Below, piece by piece: positions 32,241 to 32,474 of a stretch of 32,474 bases of DNA (positions are counted from its first letter, which is position 1; each line of letters starts with the position of its first letter). The position numbers and the translations under genes were made by a program. Location of the stretch: NCBI GenBank assembly GCA_945889445.1, contig CAMDBX010000047.1, positions 1 through 32,474 on the forward strand. Reading direction: 5' to 3'. The notes under the pieces are model-generated. The model was not told the origin of the DNA. It did no database searches and saw only the letters and a program-made list of their open reading frames with translations. Source of the DNA: Rhizobium sp. Q54. GTDB taxonomy: Bacteria > Pseudomonadota > Alphaproteobacteria > Rhizobiales > Aestuariivirgaceae.

Positions 32241-32268
32241 AAAACAGAAACGACAGGGAGAGACCCTC

Positions 32269-32474
32269 ATGGCCAAAGCTGCGAAGACGAAGGCGACGAA
32301 ATCCAAATCCCACAAGATCAAGACCGTCGGCATTGCCGGAACCGGACTCATCGGTGCTGGCTGGGCGGCGCGGCTGCTGTTCCGCGGCTACGACGTCATC
32401 GCCTATGACGTGTCGCCCGCCGCAGAGGAACGGCTCAAGGCCCAGATCAAGACGGCCTGGCCCTCGCTCGAAGC
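32269..32474 (+). CDS. lcdH: 3-hydroxyacyl-CoA-dehydrogenase-family protein, probable L-carnitine dehydrogenase (3' end outside window)
   Basis: The first 68 codons are visible. A Lys/Ala/Thr-rich leader (residues 1 to about 17) precedes a Rossmann NAD-binding start: VGIAGTGLIGAGWAARLLFR and then DVIAYDVSP. The GTGLIGAGWA glycine motif, the Asp at the end of the second strand, and a downstream AWPSL segment match L-carnitine dehydrogenases of the 3-hydroxyacyl-CoA dehydrogenase family. These oxidise L-carnitine to 3-dehydrocarnitine with NAD. ATG 32269 has AGGGAGAG about 6 bases upstream. The upstream gene is the enzyme for the next step, which supports the call. Only the N-terminus is seen, so a general 3-hydroxyacyl-CoA dehydrogenase remains possible. 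Confidence 0.8.
   Translation, partial: MAKAAKTKATKSKSHKIKTVGIAGTGLIGAGWAARLLFRGYDVIAYDVSPAAEERLKAQIKTAWPSLE

Overview
The window reads as the chromosome of an alphaproteobacterium, most likely of the order Hyphomicrobiales (Rhizobiales). The reasons are the high GC content, the gene families present (DUF3126, DUF2585/UPF0314, a bacterial transglutaminase-like cysteine peptidase, a FixJ-type regulator pair, a form II 'cox' cluster) and GC-rich palindromic repeats of a kind I associate with this group. The genus cannot be fixed from the sequence alone.

Positions 1-2030 are accessory-looking. They hold the 3' end of an IS1380-family transposase, gene-poor sequence with two weak membrane-protein candidates of lower GC, and a tRNA-Leu(GAG) gene on the minus strand whose 3' end faces this strip. 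Positions 2222-9100 carry a secreted transglutaminase-like peptidase, an unknown 135-residue protein, a three-gene signalling operon (exported molybdopterin-oxidoreductase-like protein, membrane PAS histidine kinase, FixJ-type regulator), a FadR-type regulator, and the operon cysE - DUF3126 - gamma-carbonic-anhydrase-like. Positions 9203-12725 carry a crotonase-family protein without the two hydratase glutamates, an alpha/beta hydrolase, and a tightly packed operon of a zinc-finger protein, an acetyltransferase and a YcaQ/AlkX-type DNA glycosylase. Positions 12767-16927 are all minus strand: a short CinA-like protein, xanthine phosphoribosyltransferase translationally joined to a class III aminotransferase, and a second class III aminotransferase. 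Then come map and radC on the plus strand.

Positions 18788-27321 form one minus-strand cluster, transcribed from right to left: coxS, coxL, coxM, then coxD, coxE, a split XdhC pair, and a molybdopterin-binding/cytidylyltransferase fusion. The three structural genes encode an Fe-S, molybdenum and FAD hydroxylase. The others are its expected maturation factors: a MoxR ATPase, a VWA partner, and proteins for building, handling and inserting the cytosine-dinucleotide molybdenum cofactor. The large subunit carries the form II loop AYRGAGR, so CO oxidation should not be assumed.

The right end has DUF4864, DUF2585 and DUF1254/1214 proteins. It closes with the start of a probable carnitine-catabolism locus: a divergent GlxA/CdhR-type regulator, a beta-keto acid cleavage enzyme resembling dehydrocarnitine cleavage enzymes, and the first 68 codons of an L-carnitine-dehydrogenase-like gene cut by the window edge. 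I see no CRISPR array, no rRNA and no complete prophage. The best candidates for undescribed biology are the exported-protein/PAS-kinase/FixJ operon, the zinc-finger/GNAT/glycosylase operon, the aminotransferase coupled to gpt, and the form II hydroxylase of unknown substrate.
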